Counted from the stretch's first letter, positions 1-9,236 are shown. The stretch is 36,250 nt of DNA from Chitinophagaceae bacterium (GCA_947446585.1 CANFGZ010000005.1:1-36250), one strand, 5' to 3'. A program made the numbers and translations. Notes: generated by a model not told the origin, from the sequence alone.

Positions 1-2
1 TG

Positions 3-458
3 GGAGTCGTCGTTGGAATGCCTCCGAAAAAAAACGGCTTAATCGATGCGCCCATTTCGGAACATCTTCTACAAAAAGGAACGATGGTGATCCACCGAAA
101 TGGAAAACCTTCAACTACAGGATATGAAGTACTTGAAGCTTACCAACAATATTCTTTGGTTTCCTTTCAATTACATACTGGAAGAACTCATCAAATCAGA
201 GTACATTCAAAAAACATTGGAAATCCTTTAGCCTGTGACCCTATATATGGAGATGGCAAACCTGTTTTACTGTCTTCTTTTAAAAAGAAATTTAAATTAA
301 GTCAACACGATGATGAAGAAAGACCAATTATCAGTAGATTGGCGCTTCATTCTTACAAACTGATTTTTACCGATGACAAAGACTTTAAACATGAAATTAC
401 TGCTGAAATGCCAAAAGAATTCAGGGCTTTGATGCAGCAATTAAGCAAAAATAGCTGA
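3..458 (+). CDS. RluA/RluD-family RNA pseudouridine synthase, C-terminal part
   Basis: This is the 3' part of a pseudouridine synthase that isomerises uridine in rRNA or tRNA. The frame is open to the window edge, reading GVVVG before the first ATG at 18, so the N-terminus and the catalytic HRLDxxTSG motif lie outside. The visible part carries the conserved RluA-family block LHTGRTHQIRVH followed by GNPLACDPIYG, and a later LALHSYKL segment that matches the RLxLHA..L region of the family. There is no way to tell the target base (RluA, RluC or RluD type) without the N-terminus. It converges on rimM, with only 32 bases between the stops. Family assignment is firm; substrate is unknown. Confidence 0.9.
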   Translation, partial: GVVVGMPPKKNGLIDAPISEHLLQKGTMVIHRNGKPSTTGYEVLEAYQQYSLVSFQLHTGRTHQIRVHSKNIGNPLACDPIYGDGKPVLLSSFKKKFKLSQHDDEERPIISRLALHSYKLIFTDDKDFKHEITAEMPKEFRALMQQLSKNS

Positions 459-490
459 CCTTTTAATTGGATGTTAAAATTGAATATCCT

Positions 491-1006
491 TTAACTATAG
501 ATTTCGAGCAACCCTTCAGGTAAGTCAACAAAAACCTTTTTATTTCTCTTGTCGATTTTTATCAGACTCCCTTCATGTATAGGAATTAACGCTTCTTTCC
601 CATTGTATATGATTGCACAAAGAATCTGATGTGGTTGTTCTATTACTTCTATTATAGTCCCAAGTTCATTTTCTCCTTCAATAATATGAAACCCTAATAA
701 AGCAATAGGTGCTGATTTTTCTGAGTATTTTTTAAAATCAGCCTCCAGCATCCATACTTCTTTTGGGGTAAGTTTTCTGGCTACTTCTTTATTATCTATG
801 CCTTCCAGTTTAATATAAGTTTCGGCTTCGTTTTTAATGGCTGTTTTCTCGATGAAATAAGGCATGAAATTATCTTCTCCTTCTTCAATAAAAACGGCCT
901 CAAGTCCTTTCAAGGTTGTTTTCTTGCCAAGATTATGGTGTAAAACCAAATCTCCAGACAAACCATAGCTGGCTGCAAATTTTCCAATTTTAAAATACTG
1001 TGACAT
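491..1006 (-). CDS. rimM: Ribosome maturation factor RimM
   Basis: RimM helps assemble the head of the 30S subunit around ribosomal protein S19 and is needed for 16S rRNA processing. The 171-residue product has the family length and two beta-barrel parts: an N-terminal RimM domain beginning KIGKFAASYGLSGDL and a C-terminal PRC-barrel part ending with IPIHEGSLIKIDKRNKKVFV and DLPEGLLE. It lies directly downstream of rpsP on the same strand, the usual rpsP-rimM order, but trmD and rplS do not follow: the next gene is convergent. A strong terminator-like hairpin sits between rpsP and rimM, so rimM is probably made at lower level than S16. Confidence 0.95.
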   Translation of the reverse strand: MSQYFKIGKFAASYGLSGDLVLHHNLGKKTTLKGLEAVFIEEGEDNFMPYFIEKTAIKNEAETYIKLEGIDNKEVARKLTPKEVWMLEADFKKYSEKSAPIALLGFHIIEGENELGTIIEVIEQPHQILCAIIYNGKEALIPIHEGSLIKIDKRNKKVFVDLPEGLLEIYS

Positions 1007-1040
1007 TGTTCCGAATTAATAATAAATATAAAAGGAAAAA

Positions 1041-1070
1041 ATTAAAAAAGTCCCGCAATAAACGGGACTT
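1041..1070 (-). terminator. Intrinsic terminator or attenuator between rpsP and rimM
   Basis: An 8-bp perfect stem (AAGTCCCG with CGGGACTT, 7-base loop) is followed on the minus strand by a run of six T. It lies 3' of rpsP and 5' of rimM, so it should end or attenuate transcription after rpsP. Confidence 0.8.
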
Positions 1071-1095
1071 GAAAGAATTTACGGCACAGAGATAA

Positions 1096-1584
1096 TTATT
1101 CTTCTGCTTTGGTTTCTTCTTGTGTTTCTTCTTGCGTTACTTCTGCTGAAGGAGTTTCTTCTGGTTTAGATTCCACTTTCCTTACAACAGGTACGTTGCG
1201 ACGATCCATCCGTGCTTTTTTTTGAGCACTTTGGCGATTTGCAATATGGGCATCGTGTTCAACGCTCCATTTTGTAAATTTTTCCATCGCAGTAGCCTCA
1301 TCAAATAAGCCTAAGCTTACTCCGCGAAGTAAATGCTTTAAGAACAATACACCTTTGAAAGAAAGAATACGGCGAACAGTGTCGGTGGGTTGAGCCCCTT
1401 TCTGAAGCCAATCCAATGCTTTCTGGCGATCTACCTGCACTGTAGCAGGAACCGTCAAAGGATTGTAAGTACCTAATTTTTGAATGAATTTACCATCGCG
1501 AGGACTGCGTCCGTCAGCAACTACAATGAAATAGAATGGTCTTTTCTTAGAACCATGTCTTTGTAATCTCATTTTTACAGCCAT
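1096..1584 (-). CDS. rpsP: 30S ribosomal protein S16
   Basis: S16 binds 16S rRNA early in assembly of the 30S subunit. The N-terminal 80 residues are the classic S16 fold ([20 protein letters not shown], then [22 protein letters not shown]). At 162 residues it is about twice the E. coli length. The extra C-terminal half is a charged helix followed by an acidic Glu/Thr-rich tail (repeated QEET/EETK), a type of extension I associate with Bacteroidetes S16. A promoter -7 element and a 5'-leader hairpin lie just upstream; rimM follows beyond a terminator. Start is the ATG at 1584. Confidence 0.97.
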   Translation of the reverse strand: MAVKMRLQRHGSKKRPFYFIVVADGRSPRDGKFIQKLGTYNPLTVPATVQVDRQKALDWLQKGAQPTDTVRRILSFKGVLFLKHLLRGVSLGLFDEATAMEKFTKWSVEHDAHIANRQSAQKKARMDRRNVPVVRKVESKPEETPSAEVTQEETQEETKAEE

Positions 1585-1626
1585 AAAAAATAGAAATTTT
1601 TTCGGTTGTGAACAATAGGGTTTAAT

Positions 1627-1642
1627 CCCGTATTAAAACGGG
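1627..1642 (-). promoter_or_regulatory. 5'-leader hairpin of the rpsP transcript
   Basis: A 5-bp stem CCCGT/ACGGG with a 6-base loop sits within a few bases of the expected transcription start and is followed by GGGATTAAAC. An almost identical arrangement occurs at the start of the rpsF transcript (9368-9384). Function not known; the pairing is seen directly. Confidence 0.5.
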
Positions 1643-1646
1643 GAGG

Positions 1647-1654
1647 CGAAGATA
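1647..1654 (-). promoter_or_regulatory. Bacteroidetes-type -7 promoter element for rpsP
   Basis: TATCTTCG on the minus strand matches the TAnnTTTG/TAnnTTCG -7 element of Bacteroidetes, about 60 bases before the rpsP start. No clear -33 TTTG was found. Confidence 0.55.
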
Positions 1655-1734
1655 AGGGGATTTTTTGAAAAAAAAGGGGTTTATGATAATTTTTCTTCAT
1701 AGCCTGATTTAATATCTTTCCTATGGCTTCGTAA

Positions 1735-2733
1735 TTATTTTTCGTTGAGCCATTGCAACCAGTCGTTTGCTACTTTGTCCCAATTGAAGATATTGTAATT
1801 GGGTTTGTTATCTTCTATTATTGGAAAAAAGTTGTGTTCTGTTCCAACATATGATTTAAAACTAAAATTGTTTTTGTTTTTACGCAGAATATCTACTCGT
1901 AAAAAATCGTTGTAAGGCGAGCTCCAATCCTTTGTTCCATAAGTAACCAAAACAGGGATTTTGAGTTTTTCTAGGTTTGTAAGCATTGGTTCAGAAAATT
2001 CATATGTTGCTTTGTAAGTGTCCCCATGTGATCCACTCATGTCATTTCTGTTTGCGACAACATCAGCCCAATAACCCATGTCGTTTTCTCCATATTTGGT
2101 GCTATCTGTATCTGTTTCATTCGCCCTACTTTGCTCAATGATAGACAATATTCTACCCATAGGATTTCCTCCTGAATAAATCAGATGTGTAACACTTTTC
2201 AACTCGGTTGCCATTTTTGCACCAATTGTACTGCCCTCCGAATGACCTGCAACTACAAGGCTTTTTTTTGAAACCCAGGATTGTTGTTGTAAATATTTTA
2301 TGATGGCAATATTTCTTGGAACATAATAACTCAATAAATTCCTATCGATGTATTCTTTAGGAAATTTTCCAGTACTGTCAACATAAGTAAAGTCTGATTT
2401 AAGGATTCGAACGTCAGCTATAAGTGGTATGTATGGTTTACAGATAATGACCAAATGATAATAGTTGGATAGGCTGTCTGGGTTAAACGGGAAAGTGCCA
2501 TAAACGTCTTTTCCTTCGTATATAATCAATGGAATCGGCAAACTTCCTTGGCAAAAAAAGAAAATAGGTTTGGGCATATTTTCTTCGCCTTTTTTTGATT
2601 TTATTAAGACGTCAATATTGTCTGATTTATATTTGAAAACAAGATGTCTAAACCCAAAGTCTTGTGCGGTCTTGGTTTGTCCAAACACTTTAGAAAAAGT
2701 CAAAAGAAAAAATAAGCAAATCAATTTTTTCAT
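1735..2733 (-). CDS. Secreted alpha/beta-hydrolase (serine hydrolase)
   Basis: This is a probable exported esterase or peptidase of the alpha/beta-hydrolase superfamily. I chose the ATG at 2733, because it opens with a signal peptide (MKKLICLFFLLTFSKVFGQ); the longer reading from 2832 only adds codons from a G/C-rich repeat. The 332-residue protein shows the nucleophile elbow GHSEGS (Ser165), an Asp in GTKDWSSP (Asp269) and a His in GTEHNF (His300), in the right order for a catalytic triad. The C-terminal layout resembles dienelactone-hydrolase or acyl-peptidase domains. Substrate cannot be read from sequence. It is the last gene of the sucA-ffh-hydrolase run but probably separately expressed, as a 103-base spacer with a repeat precedes it. 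Confidence 0.85.
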   Translation of the reverse strand: MKKLICLFFLLTFSKVFGQTKTAQDFGFRHLVFKYKSDNIDVLIKSKKGEENMPKPIFFFCQGSLPIPLIIYEGKDVYGTFPFNPDSLSNYYHLVIICKPYIPLIADVRILKSDFTYVDSTGKFPKEYIDRNLLSYYVPRNIAIIKYLQQQSWVSKKSLVVAGHSEGSTIGAKMATELKSVTHLIYSGGNPMGRILSIIEQSRANETDTDSTKYGENDMGYWADVVANRNDMSGSHGDTYKATYEFSEPMLTNLEKLKIPVLVTYGTKDWSSPYNDFLRVDILRKNKNNFSFKSYVGTEHNFFPIIEDNKPNYNIFNWDKVANDWLQWLNEK

Positions 2734-2802
2734 TGTCTTCTGTATTAAAAAGTCAAATGGTGGGCAGTAAAGAAAATTGAATTCAAGAAAAAACACAATC
2801 AA

Positions 2803-2829
2803 CTTCCCCCTTCGGGGGATTGAGGGGGC
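2803..2829. repeat. REP-like G/C-rich palindrome, copy 1
   Basis: CTTCCCCC, a short loop, then GGGGGATTGAGGGGG. The C-run can pair with either of two G-runs. The same unit recurs at 19848-19872 (inverted), 34481-34504 and 34611-34630. It lies directly downstream of the ffh stop and could protect or end that mRNA. Confidence 0.7.
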
Positions 2830-2836
2830 CACCCTC

Positions 2837-4168
2837 CTACCTCTTCCCCATTCCCCCCATGCCCGGCATCCTGCCCATCGGCATCTTGTTCATCATTTTC
2901 ATCATGTCTTTCATTTGATCAAATTGCTTGATAAATTGATTAAGTTCATTTAAATCTTTGCCGCTGCCTTTGGCAATACGATTTTTTCTACTTGGATTGA
3001 TGATATCCGGATTGCGTCTTTCTTCCATAGTCATGGAGTTAATCATGGCCTCGATTCCTTTAAATGCATCGTCATTTATATCCAGGTCTTTTATTTGCTT
3101 GCCTACTCCAGGAATCATACCCATCAAATCTTTCAGGTTGCCCATTTTTTTGATTTGCTGCAATTGGGTTTTAAAATCTTCGAAATCAAATTGATTTTTT
3201 CTGATTTTCTTTTCAAGCTTTGCTGCTTCGGCTTCGTCAAATTGTTCCTGAGCTTTTTCAACCAGACTTACAATATCACCCATCCCCAGGATTCGCTGAG
3301 CCATCCTTTCAGGATAAAACACATCCAACGTGTCCATTTTCTCGCCACTACTGCTGAACTTGATAGGTTTGTTAACCGTGTATTTAATAGATAATGCGGC
3401 TCCACCTCGAGTATCACCATCCAATTTGGTCAGTACAACTCCACTAAAATCGAGCCTTTCATTAAATGCCGCAGCTGTATTTACTGCATCCTGACCGGTC
3501 ATACTGTCTACCACAAACAATATTTCCTGTGGATTAACCGCCGCTTTAATATTAGCCACCTCTGTCATCATCACTTCATCAACTGCCAAACGACCCGCCG
3601 TATCAATGATGATGACATTTTTATTTTTTGATTTCGCTTCCTTAATGGCATTCTGAACAATTGAAACGGCATCTTTATTTTCTCTTTCGCAATAAACATC
3701 AACGCCAATTTGTGCGCCTAAAACTTCCAACTGGTCTATCGCAGCAGGACGATAAATATCTCCAGCAACTAACAATGGTGATTTGCCTTTTTTGGATTTT
3801 AGATAATTAGCCAGCTTTCCACTAAAAGTAGTTTTACCACTACCCTGCAATCCTGCAATTAAAATAATCGCCGGATTACCTGAAGTATTAAAATCAGAGG
3901 CAACACCACCCATTAAATCCGTAAGTTCATCCTGAACAATCTTCACCATCTGCTGCCCGGGATTTACAGCAAGCAAAACTTTTGTGCCCAAGGCCGTTTC
4001 TTTTACTTTTTCAGTAAACTCTTTGGCAATTTTGTAATTCACATCCGCATCTACCAGTGCACGTCGAATATCCTTTAACGTATTGGCTATATTCAGATCA
4101 GTGATTCTCCCCTGACCTTTAATATTTTTGAAAGCACTTTCTAACTTCTCACTTAAATTTTGAAACAT
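2837..4168 (-). CDS. ffh: Signal recognition particle protein Ffh
   Basis: Ffh is the SRP54 GTPase that binds 4.5S/SRP RNA and signal sequences and docks with FtsY at the membrane. The 443-residue protein has the N-terminal helical domain, the G domain with P-loop GLQGSGKTTFSGKLA, DTAGRL and TKLDGDTRGGAA motifs, and a methionine-rich M domain ending MMKMMNKMPMGRMPGMGGMGKR-like sequence. Length and order are standard. It follows sucA by 39 bases on the same strand and may be co-transcribed; its 3' end abuts a REP-like palindrome. The SRP RNA gene was not seen in this window. Confidence 0.98.
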   Translation of the reverse strand: MFQNLSEKLESAFKNIKGQGRITDLNIANTLKDIRRALVDADVNYKIAKEFTEKVKETALGTKVLLAVNPGQQMVKIVQDELTDLMGGVASDFNTSGNPAIILIAGLQGSGKTTFSGKLANYLKSKKGKSPLLVAGDIYRPAAIDQLEVLGAQIGVDVYCERENKDAVSIVQNAIKEAKSKNKNVIIIDTAGRLAVDEVMMTEVANIKAAVNPQEILFVVDSMTGQDAVNTAAAFNERLDFSGVVLTKLDGDTRGGAALSIKYTVNKPIKFSSSGEKMDTLDVFYPERMAQRILGMGDIVSLVEKAQEQFDEAEAAKLEKKIRKNQFDFEDFKTQLQQIKKMGNLKDLMGMIPGVGKQIKDLDINDDAFKGIEAMINSMTMEERRNPDIINPSRKNRIAKGSGKDLNELNQFIKQFDQMKDMMKMMNKMPMGRMPGMGGMGKR

Positions 4169-4207
4169 ATAAAACGCTATTTTGTATATTGCCGACTTTG
4201 AAATTTT

Positions 4208-6949
4208 TTATTTATTGAATGCTGCATTTAAAATTTCAGCTTGTTCTTTTGCATGGATTTTTGCATAGCCGGTTGCTGTAGCTGCACTGGCCATTCTACT
4301 AAAAATATAGAAATTAATATTTTTGAGATTCATTCTAAGATATGTGGCTGCACCCATATTTAAAGGCTCCTCCTGAATCCAGTACCAGATGGCTTTTGAA
4401 TATTTTTTGTACAGTGCATCCAATTGATTTTGTGGTAATGGATAAAGTTGTTCTATCCTGATGATTGCGATATCGGTTCTGTTTTCTTTTTGACGTTTTT
4501 CTTCCAGGTCAAAATATATTTTACCACTGCACATCAACACTTTTTTCACTAATGAAGCATCGCTGATTGAGTTGTCATCAATAACTTCCTTAAAGCCCCC
4601 CGTTGTAAAATCGGTTAAATCGGAATAACTTCCGGGATGTCTTAAATTGGCTTTAGGCGAAAAATTAACGAGTGGTTTTCTGAATTCCCAAGTTAATTGC
4701 CTGCGTAAAGCGTGAAACAAATTGGCTGCAGTAGTAATATTGGTAACTACCATATTTAATTCAGCACATTGCTGTAAGAATCTTTCTAGTCTTGCACTGC
4801 TGTGTTCGGGACCCTGGCCTTCGTAACCATGAGGAAGCAACATTACCAAACCATTCATGATTTGCCATTTTGTTTCTGCGGAAGAAATAAACTGATCAAT
4901 AATAATTTGAGCACCGTTGCAAAAGTCTCCAAATTGAGCTTCCCATAAAACTAAAGCATTTGGATTAGCCAAAGCATAACCATATTCAAATCCCAAAACT
5001 GCATATTCACTCAGCAAAGAATTATAAATTCTGAATTTTGAATTTTCTTTTGAGAAGGACTGTAATCGACTATATTCCGAATTGCTTTTTTCATCAAATA
5101 AAATAGCATGTCTGTGACTGAATGTGCCACGTTTCACATCCTGGCCACTCATTCTTACATCTTTTCCATCATTTACCAGACTTGCATAAGCAAGAAGTTC
5201 AGCGGTAGCCCAGTCTATTTTATTTTGATCCTGAAATAATTTTATTTTGTCTTGAAGTAATTTTTCTATTTTTTTTAATGGCTTAAAATCTGCCGGCCAC
5301 TTCATGAGACTATCGAACATCGAATTAAGCGATTCCATTTTAATTGCCGTATCGGGCGATTTTAAGAAATCTTCCGGAGTTGCTTTTCTGAGTTTCTGCC
5401 ACCAAAGTTCTGGCTTCTGATATTGGTATGGTAATGGATTTTGTTTTACTTCGTCTAATCTGTCCTGTAATTCTTTCAGAAACTGCTGCTCCATTTCCTT
5501 AGCCAAAGACTTTGCATCCGGCTCTCCATTCTCAATTAAGAATTGAGTATATACTTCTCTCGGATTAAGATGCTTATCAATTAATGCATAAAGCTGTGGT
5601 TGAGTAAACTTCGGCTCATCTCCTTCGTTATGACCATGTCTGCGATAGCAAACCATATCGATAAAAATATCTGCATTAAATTTCTGGCGATAGCGTGTAG
5701 CTATCTCCGAAACTTTAACTACCGCTTCCGGATCATCTCCATTTACATGAAATACAGGAGCCTGAACTAACGCTGCTATTGAAGTGGCATAATTTGAACT
5801 TCTGGCATCGTCAAAATCTGTAGTAAAGCCAATCTGATTATTGATAACATAATGAATAGTTCCACCGGTATGATATCCTTTCAGATTACTCATTTGCAAT
5901 ACTTCATAAACAATTCCCTGGCCGGCAACAGATGCATCACCATGGATAAGAATGGGCAAAATACTGTCGTATTTGCTGTCATGCATGACGTCTGCCTTGC
6001 TTCTTGAATAACCAATTACAACAGGATTAACCGCTTCAAGATGTGAAGGATTGGGACAAAGTTTAAGGTGAATTTTATTTCCTGATGAAGTATTCACATC
6101 GCTGCTGAATCCAAGGTGATATTTTACATCGCCGCTACCCATTGTAGTATCAGGAGTTGCGTTTCCTTCAAATTCATTAAAGATTTCTTCGTAAGTTTTT
6201 CCAAGTACATTAGCCAATACATTGAGCCTGCCTCTATGTGCCATACCGATGACTACTTCCTGAACTTTATTTTCAGCAGAAACATTGATGATGGCATCTA
6301 ATGCTGCAATAGTTGTTTCGCCGCCTTCTAAACTGAATCTTTTTTGGCCAATATATTTTGTATGAAGGAACTTTTCAAACATAACCCCTTCATTCAATTT
6401 TTGCAATATTCTTTTTTTCTGGGAAATTGACACAGGTACTTGAACTGTGTTTTCCAATGCATGAGTAAGCCATTCTATTTTTTCTGTATCATTGATATAG
6501 GAAAACTCAAGCCCAATGTGATGCGTATATGATTTTTGTAATTGCTCCAGAATTTTACTCAGGGTGGCTCTGCCTAACCCAATAAATTTACCAGATTCAA
6601 ATTCTGTAGTGAGTTCAGTGTCGCTTAATCCGAAATAAGAAAGTTCAAGATTCGCGTTTCTATTTCTTCGCTCTCTGATGGGATTTGTTTTAGCGATAAG
6701 ATGCGCTTTCTTTTTATAGGCCTGAATCAGTTGAAATACAGAAAATTCTTTTTCCAGTTGGCTATTACTTAATGCAGCTACAGGCTTTCCATTACTAACA
6801 ACCTGAGGAGTTGTTGCCATTGCAAAATCAAATCCTTCAAAAAATTTACGCAAATCAGCATCAATATTTTCAGGGTTTTTTAAAAAGTCCTGATATAAAC
6901 TTTCAATGTGATTAGGTGTGGCGTTGGTGATATATTGAAAATCCTTCAT
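4208..6949 (-). CDS. sucA: 2-oxoglutarate dehydrogenase E1 component
   Basis: This is the thiamine-diphosphate E1 subunit that decarboxylates 2-oxoglutarate in the TCA cycle and passes the succinyl group to the E2 lipoyl domain. The protein starts with the E2-binding N-terminal helix (FQYITNATPNHIESLYQDF) and contains VIGMAHRGRLNVLAN, HLEAVNPVV, the ThDP segment HGDASVAGQG and YRRHGHNEGDEP, then the transketolase C-terminal domain. I prefer the ATG at 6949 (913 residues) to the TTG at 6961. No E2 domain is fused to it and no sucB is adjacent, so the E2 gene must lie elsewhere. It is divergent from rpsT; ffh follows. Confidence 0.97.
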   Translation of the reverse strand: MKDFQYITNATPNHIESLYQDFLKNPENIDADLRKFFEGFDFAMATTPQVVSNGKPVAALSNSQLEKEFSVFQLIQAYKKKAHLIAKTNPIRERRNRNANLELSYFGLSDTELTTEFESGKFIGLGRATLSKILEQLQKSYTHHIGLEFSYINDTEKIEWLTHALENTVQVPVSISQKKRILQKLNEGVMFEKFLHTKYIGQKRFSLEGGETTIAALDAIINVSAENKVQEVVIGMAHRGRLNVLANVLGKTYEEIFNEFEGNATPDTTMGSGDVKYHLGFSSDVNTSSGNKIHLKLCPNPSHLEAVNPVVIGYSRSKADVMHDSKYDSILPILIHGDASVAGQGIVYEVLQMSNLKGYHTGGTIHYVINNQIGFTTDFDDARSSNYATSIAALVQAPVFHVNGDDPEAVVKVSEIATRYRQKFNADIFIDMVCYRRHGHNEGDEPKFTQPQLYALIDKHLNPREVYTQFLIENGEPDAKSLAKEMEQQFLKELQDRLDEVKQNPLPYQYQKPELWWQKLRKATPEDFLKSPDTAIKMESLNSMFDSLMKWPADFKPLKKIEKLLQDKIKLFQDQNKIDWATAELLAYASLVNDGKDVRMSGQDVKRGTFSHRHAILFDEKSNSEYSRLQSFSKENSKFRIYNSLLSEYAVLGFEYGYALANPNALVLWEAQFGDFCNGAQIIIDQFISSAETKWQIMNGLVMLLPHGYEGQGPEHSSARLERFLQQCAELNMVVTNITTAANLFHALRRQLTWEFRKPLVNFSPKANLRHPGSYSDLTDFTTGGFKEVIDDNSISDASLVKKVLMCSGKIYFDLEEKRQKENRTDIAIIRIEQLYPLPQNQLDALYKKYSKAIWYWIQEEPLNMGAATYLRMNLKNINFYIFSRMASAATATGYAKIHAKEQAEILNAAFNK

Positions 6950-6997
6950 TTTGAGTGTCAATAATTGAATTTGAGTGGTGTGAGCTTAATTTGGTTG

Positions 6998-7005
6998 CAA
7001 ATATC
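6998..7005 (-). promoter_or_regulatory. Possible -7 element for sucA
   Basis: GATATTTG on the minus strand matches TAnnTTTG at 7 of 8 positions, about 50 bases upstream of the sucA ATG. Weak single-site evidence. Confidence 0.3.
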
Positions 7006-7124
7006 GGCCTAAAACTTAAGAAATAAAGCCATTGATTTCAAAATAATCGGACAATTTTAAACTCAATCGTTCCCGGAAATAAGAAAAAAATTCAAAAAAT
7101 GTTACGATTGTAAAAGCTATTCAT

Positions 7125-7132
7125 TATCTTTG
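7125..7132 (+). promoter_or_regulatory. -7 promoter element for rpsT
   Basis: TATCTTTG is a perfect match to TAnnTTTG, 20 bases before the rpsT ATG, implying a very short leader. No clear -33 element at the usual distance. Confidence 0.6.
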
Positions 7133-7151
7133 CATCCCTAAAAAAGAATAA

Positions 7152-7409
7152 ATGGCAAATCACGCAGCAACCAAGAAAGATGTTCGTCAGAGCGCAAAAC
7201 GTAATGAGCGTAATCGTTATTATGGTAAAACAACCCGTAATGCAATTCGCGATATCAGAGCTATAGATAACTCAAAAGCAGCTGCTGATCAGTTGCCTAA
7301 AGTGTCATCTATGATAGACAAATTAGCTAAGCGTGGCACGATTCACAAGAATAAAGCTTCTAATCTGAAAAGAAAATTGGCTTTGAAAGTGAACGCACTG
7401 AAAAAATAA
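7152..7409 (+). CDS. rpsT: 30S ribosomal protein S20
   Basis: S20 is a primary 16S rRNA-binding protein of the small subunit. The 85-residue, lysine/arginine-rich helical protein starts MANHAATKKDVRQSAKRNER and has the family's conserved TIHKNKASNLKRKLA segment near the C-terminus. It is a single-gene unit: a perfect -7 element lies just upstream and an intrinsic terminator just downstream. It is divergent from sucA. Confidence 0.97.
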   Translation: MANHAATKKDVRQSAKRNERNRYYGKTTRNAIRDIRAIDNSKAAADQLPKVSSMIDKLAKRGTIHKNKASNLKRKLALKVNALKK

Positions 7410-7433
7410 TTGAAATCGATTCAAAATATTCCG

Positions 7434-7460
7434 AACCTGCTTAACTGCAGGTTTTTTTTT
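7434..7460 (+). terminator. Intrinsic terminator after rpsT
   Basis: Perfect 7-bp stem AACCTGC/GCAGGTT with a 6-base loop, followed by nine T. Confidence 0.9.
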
Positions 7461-7511
7461 GCTCATACCTCCGGAATTAAAGAAAAATGATCCTTAATTT
7501 TAGCACACATT

Positions 7512-9236
7512 ATGAGAGCATTTATACTAATCATTATTTCGGGCTTGTTTTTTTGCTATGAAATTAAAGCACAATTAACCCCTTTTGAAAAAGAAGGAAA
7601 AAACGTATCTGCAAATTATGAACAGATAATTAATTGGTATCAGCAATTAGATCAAAAATCAACAACATTAAAACTTGTTGAAATAGGAATGTCTGACGCC
7701 GGGAAACCATTGCACTTGGCTTTAATTAGTGGAGATCACACATTTAACCCTAAAAGCTGGCATCAGCAAAACAAAGTCGTTATCCTCATCAACAATGGCA
7801 TCCATGCAGGCGAACCAGATGGAATCGATGCGAGTATGATGCTTGCGCGGGACATTATCGCAAAAAAGATTCTTCTTCCCAGCAACATCATACTGGCTAT
7901 AATTCCTGTTTATAATATTGGTGGATGTCTGAACAGAAACAGCACATCAAGAGTAAATCAAAATGGTCCATTAGAATACGGCTTCAGAGGAAATTCTCAG
8001 AACCTTGATTTAAACAGAGATTTCACAAAATGCGATAGCAAAGAAGCCAAAACTTTTGCCATGATATTTCATTATTTGAATCCGGATATTTTTATAGATA
8101 ATCATGTAAGTGACGGAGCGGATTATCAACATACCATGACTTTACTTACTACGCAGAGTGACAAACTTGGCGGACAACTGGGTTTATGGTTAAAAGAAAT
8201 TTTCGAGCCTGCTATTTACAAAAACATGGGTGAGAAAGGCTGGGATTTGGTGCCTTACGTTGATTTTGAATCTTCAAATATGAACGAAGGAATGGATGCT
8301 TTTTATGATCCGCCAAGATATTCTTCAGGTTACACGGCATTGTTCAACACCCTTTCATTTGTACCTGAAACGCACATGCTGAAACCCTATGCAGAAAGGG
8401 TAAAATCAACTTATGATCTTATGATGACCTTTATTGAAGAAGCACATCAGCATGCCTTTGAAATAATTTTGAAAAGAAAAAATGCCATCGAACGAGACTT
8501 TACCAAAAGGCAATTTGCTTTGAAGTGGAACTTAAAAAAAGACAGCTTTTCCACAATCATTTTTAAAGGCTATGAAAAAGACTCTTCAATAAGTGAAGCT
8601 ACGGGTCTTAAGAAATATTTTTATAACCATGCAAAACCGTATACTAAAAACATAACTTATTATAATCATTTTACAGACACTGAAAACATTTTAAAGCCAA
8701 GAGGATACATTATTCCTCAAGGATGGGCAGATGTTATTGAACGATTGAGAATAAATAATATAAAAATGGTTTCAATTAAAAAAGACACCTCAATAAAAGT
8801 CACGGCATATCGGATTGTATCTTATCAATCTTTAACAAAGGCCTACGAGAAGCATCATAAAAATTTTGAAGTCAATGTTATTGCAGCACAAACGGACATG
8901 AAGTTTAATAAAGGAGATTTTTATATCCCCTTAAATCAGCCGGGCAATAGATATTTAATGGAAATGCTAGAACCTACTGGCGATGACAGTTTTTTTGCCT
9001 GGAATTTCTTTGATGGAATATTACAACAGAAAGAAGGATTCAGTGATTATCGCTGGGAGGATCTGGCTGCAGAAGTATTAAAAAAAGACGATTCCTTGAA
9101 AACTGCTCTTGAAATCAAAAAGCAAAGCGACCCGGATTTCGCAAAAGATGCTCATAAAATCCTTGATTTTATCTATAAAAATTCTGTTTATTACGAAAAA
9201 ACACATCTGAGATACCCTGTTTTTAGGGTTGAATAA
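7512..9236 (+). CDS. Secreted M14-family zinc carboxypeptidase
   Basis: This is a probable exported metallopeptidase of the M14 (carboxypeptidase A) fold. A signal peptide (MRAFILIIISGLFFCYEIKAQ) is followed by the peptidase domain: zinc ligands in HAGEPDG (His98, Glu101) and a His in DNHVSDG near residue 197, the Arg in LNRDF, and a candidate catalytic Glu in FVPETHM near residue 285. The C-terminal half (from about residue 310) lacks motifs I recognise and may be a substrate-binding or beta-sandwich region. At 574 residues it fits the long Bacteroidetes M14 group. A TAATTTTA sequence 10 bases upstream could be its -7 element. Substrate is unknown. It is followed by a spacer with a 9-base repeat array, then rpsF. 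Confidence 0.85.
   Translation: MRAFILIIISGLFFCYEIKAQLTPFEKEGKNVSANYEQIINWYQQLDQKSTTLKLVEIGMSDAGKPLHLALISGDHTFNPKSWHQQNKVVILINNGIHAGEPDGIDASMMLARDIIAKKILLPSNIILAIIPVYNIGGCLNRNSTSRVNQNGPLEYGFRGNSQNLDLNRDFTKCDSKEAKTFAMIFHYLNPDIFIDNHVSDGADYQHTMTLLTTQSDKLGGQLGLWLKEIFEPAIYKNMGEKGWDLVPYVDFESSNMNEGMDAFYDPPRYSSGYTALFNTLSFVPETHMLKPYAERVKSTYDLMMTFIEEAHQHAFEIILKRKNAIERDFTKRQFALKWNLKKDSFSTIIFKGYEKDSSISEATGLKKYFYNHAKPYTKNITYYNHFTDTENILKPRGYIIPQGWADVIERLRINNIKMVSIKKDTSIKVTAYRIVSYQSLTKAYEKHHKNFEVNVIAAQTDMKFNKGDFYIPLNQPGNRYLMEMLEPTGDDSFFAWNFFDGILQQKEGFSDYRWEDLAAEVLKKDDSLKTALEIKKQSDPDFAKDAHKILDFIYKNSVYYEKTHLRYPVFRVE

Noticed and set aside
1735-2832. Extended N-terminus of the alpha/beta hydrolase to 2832
   Set aside because: The extra 33 codons come from a REP-like repeat and AT-rich spacer and precede a normal signal peptide at 2733.
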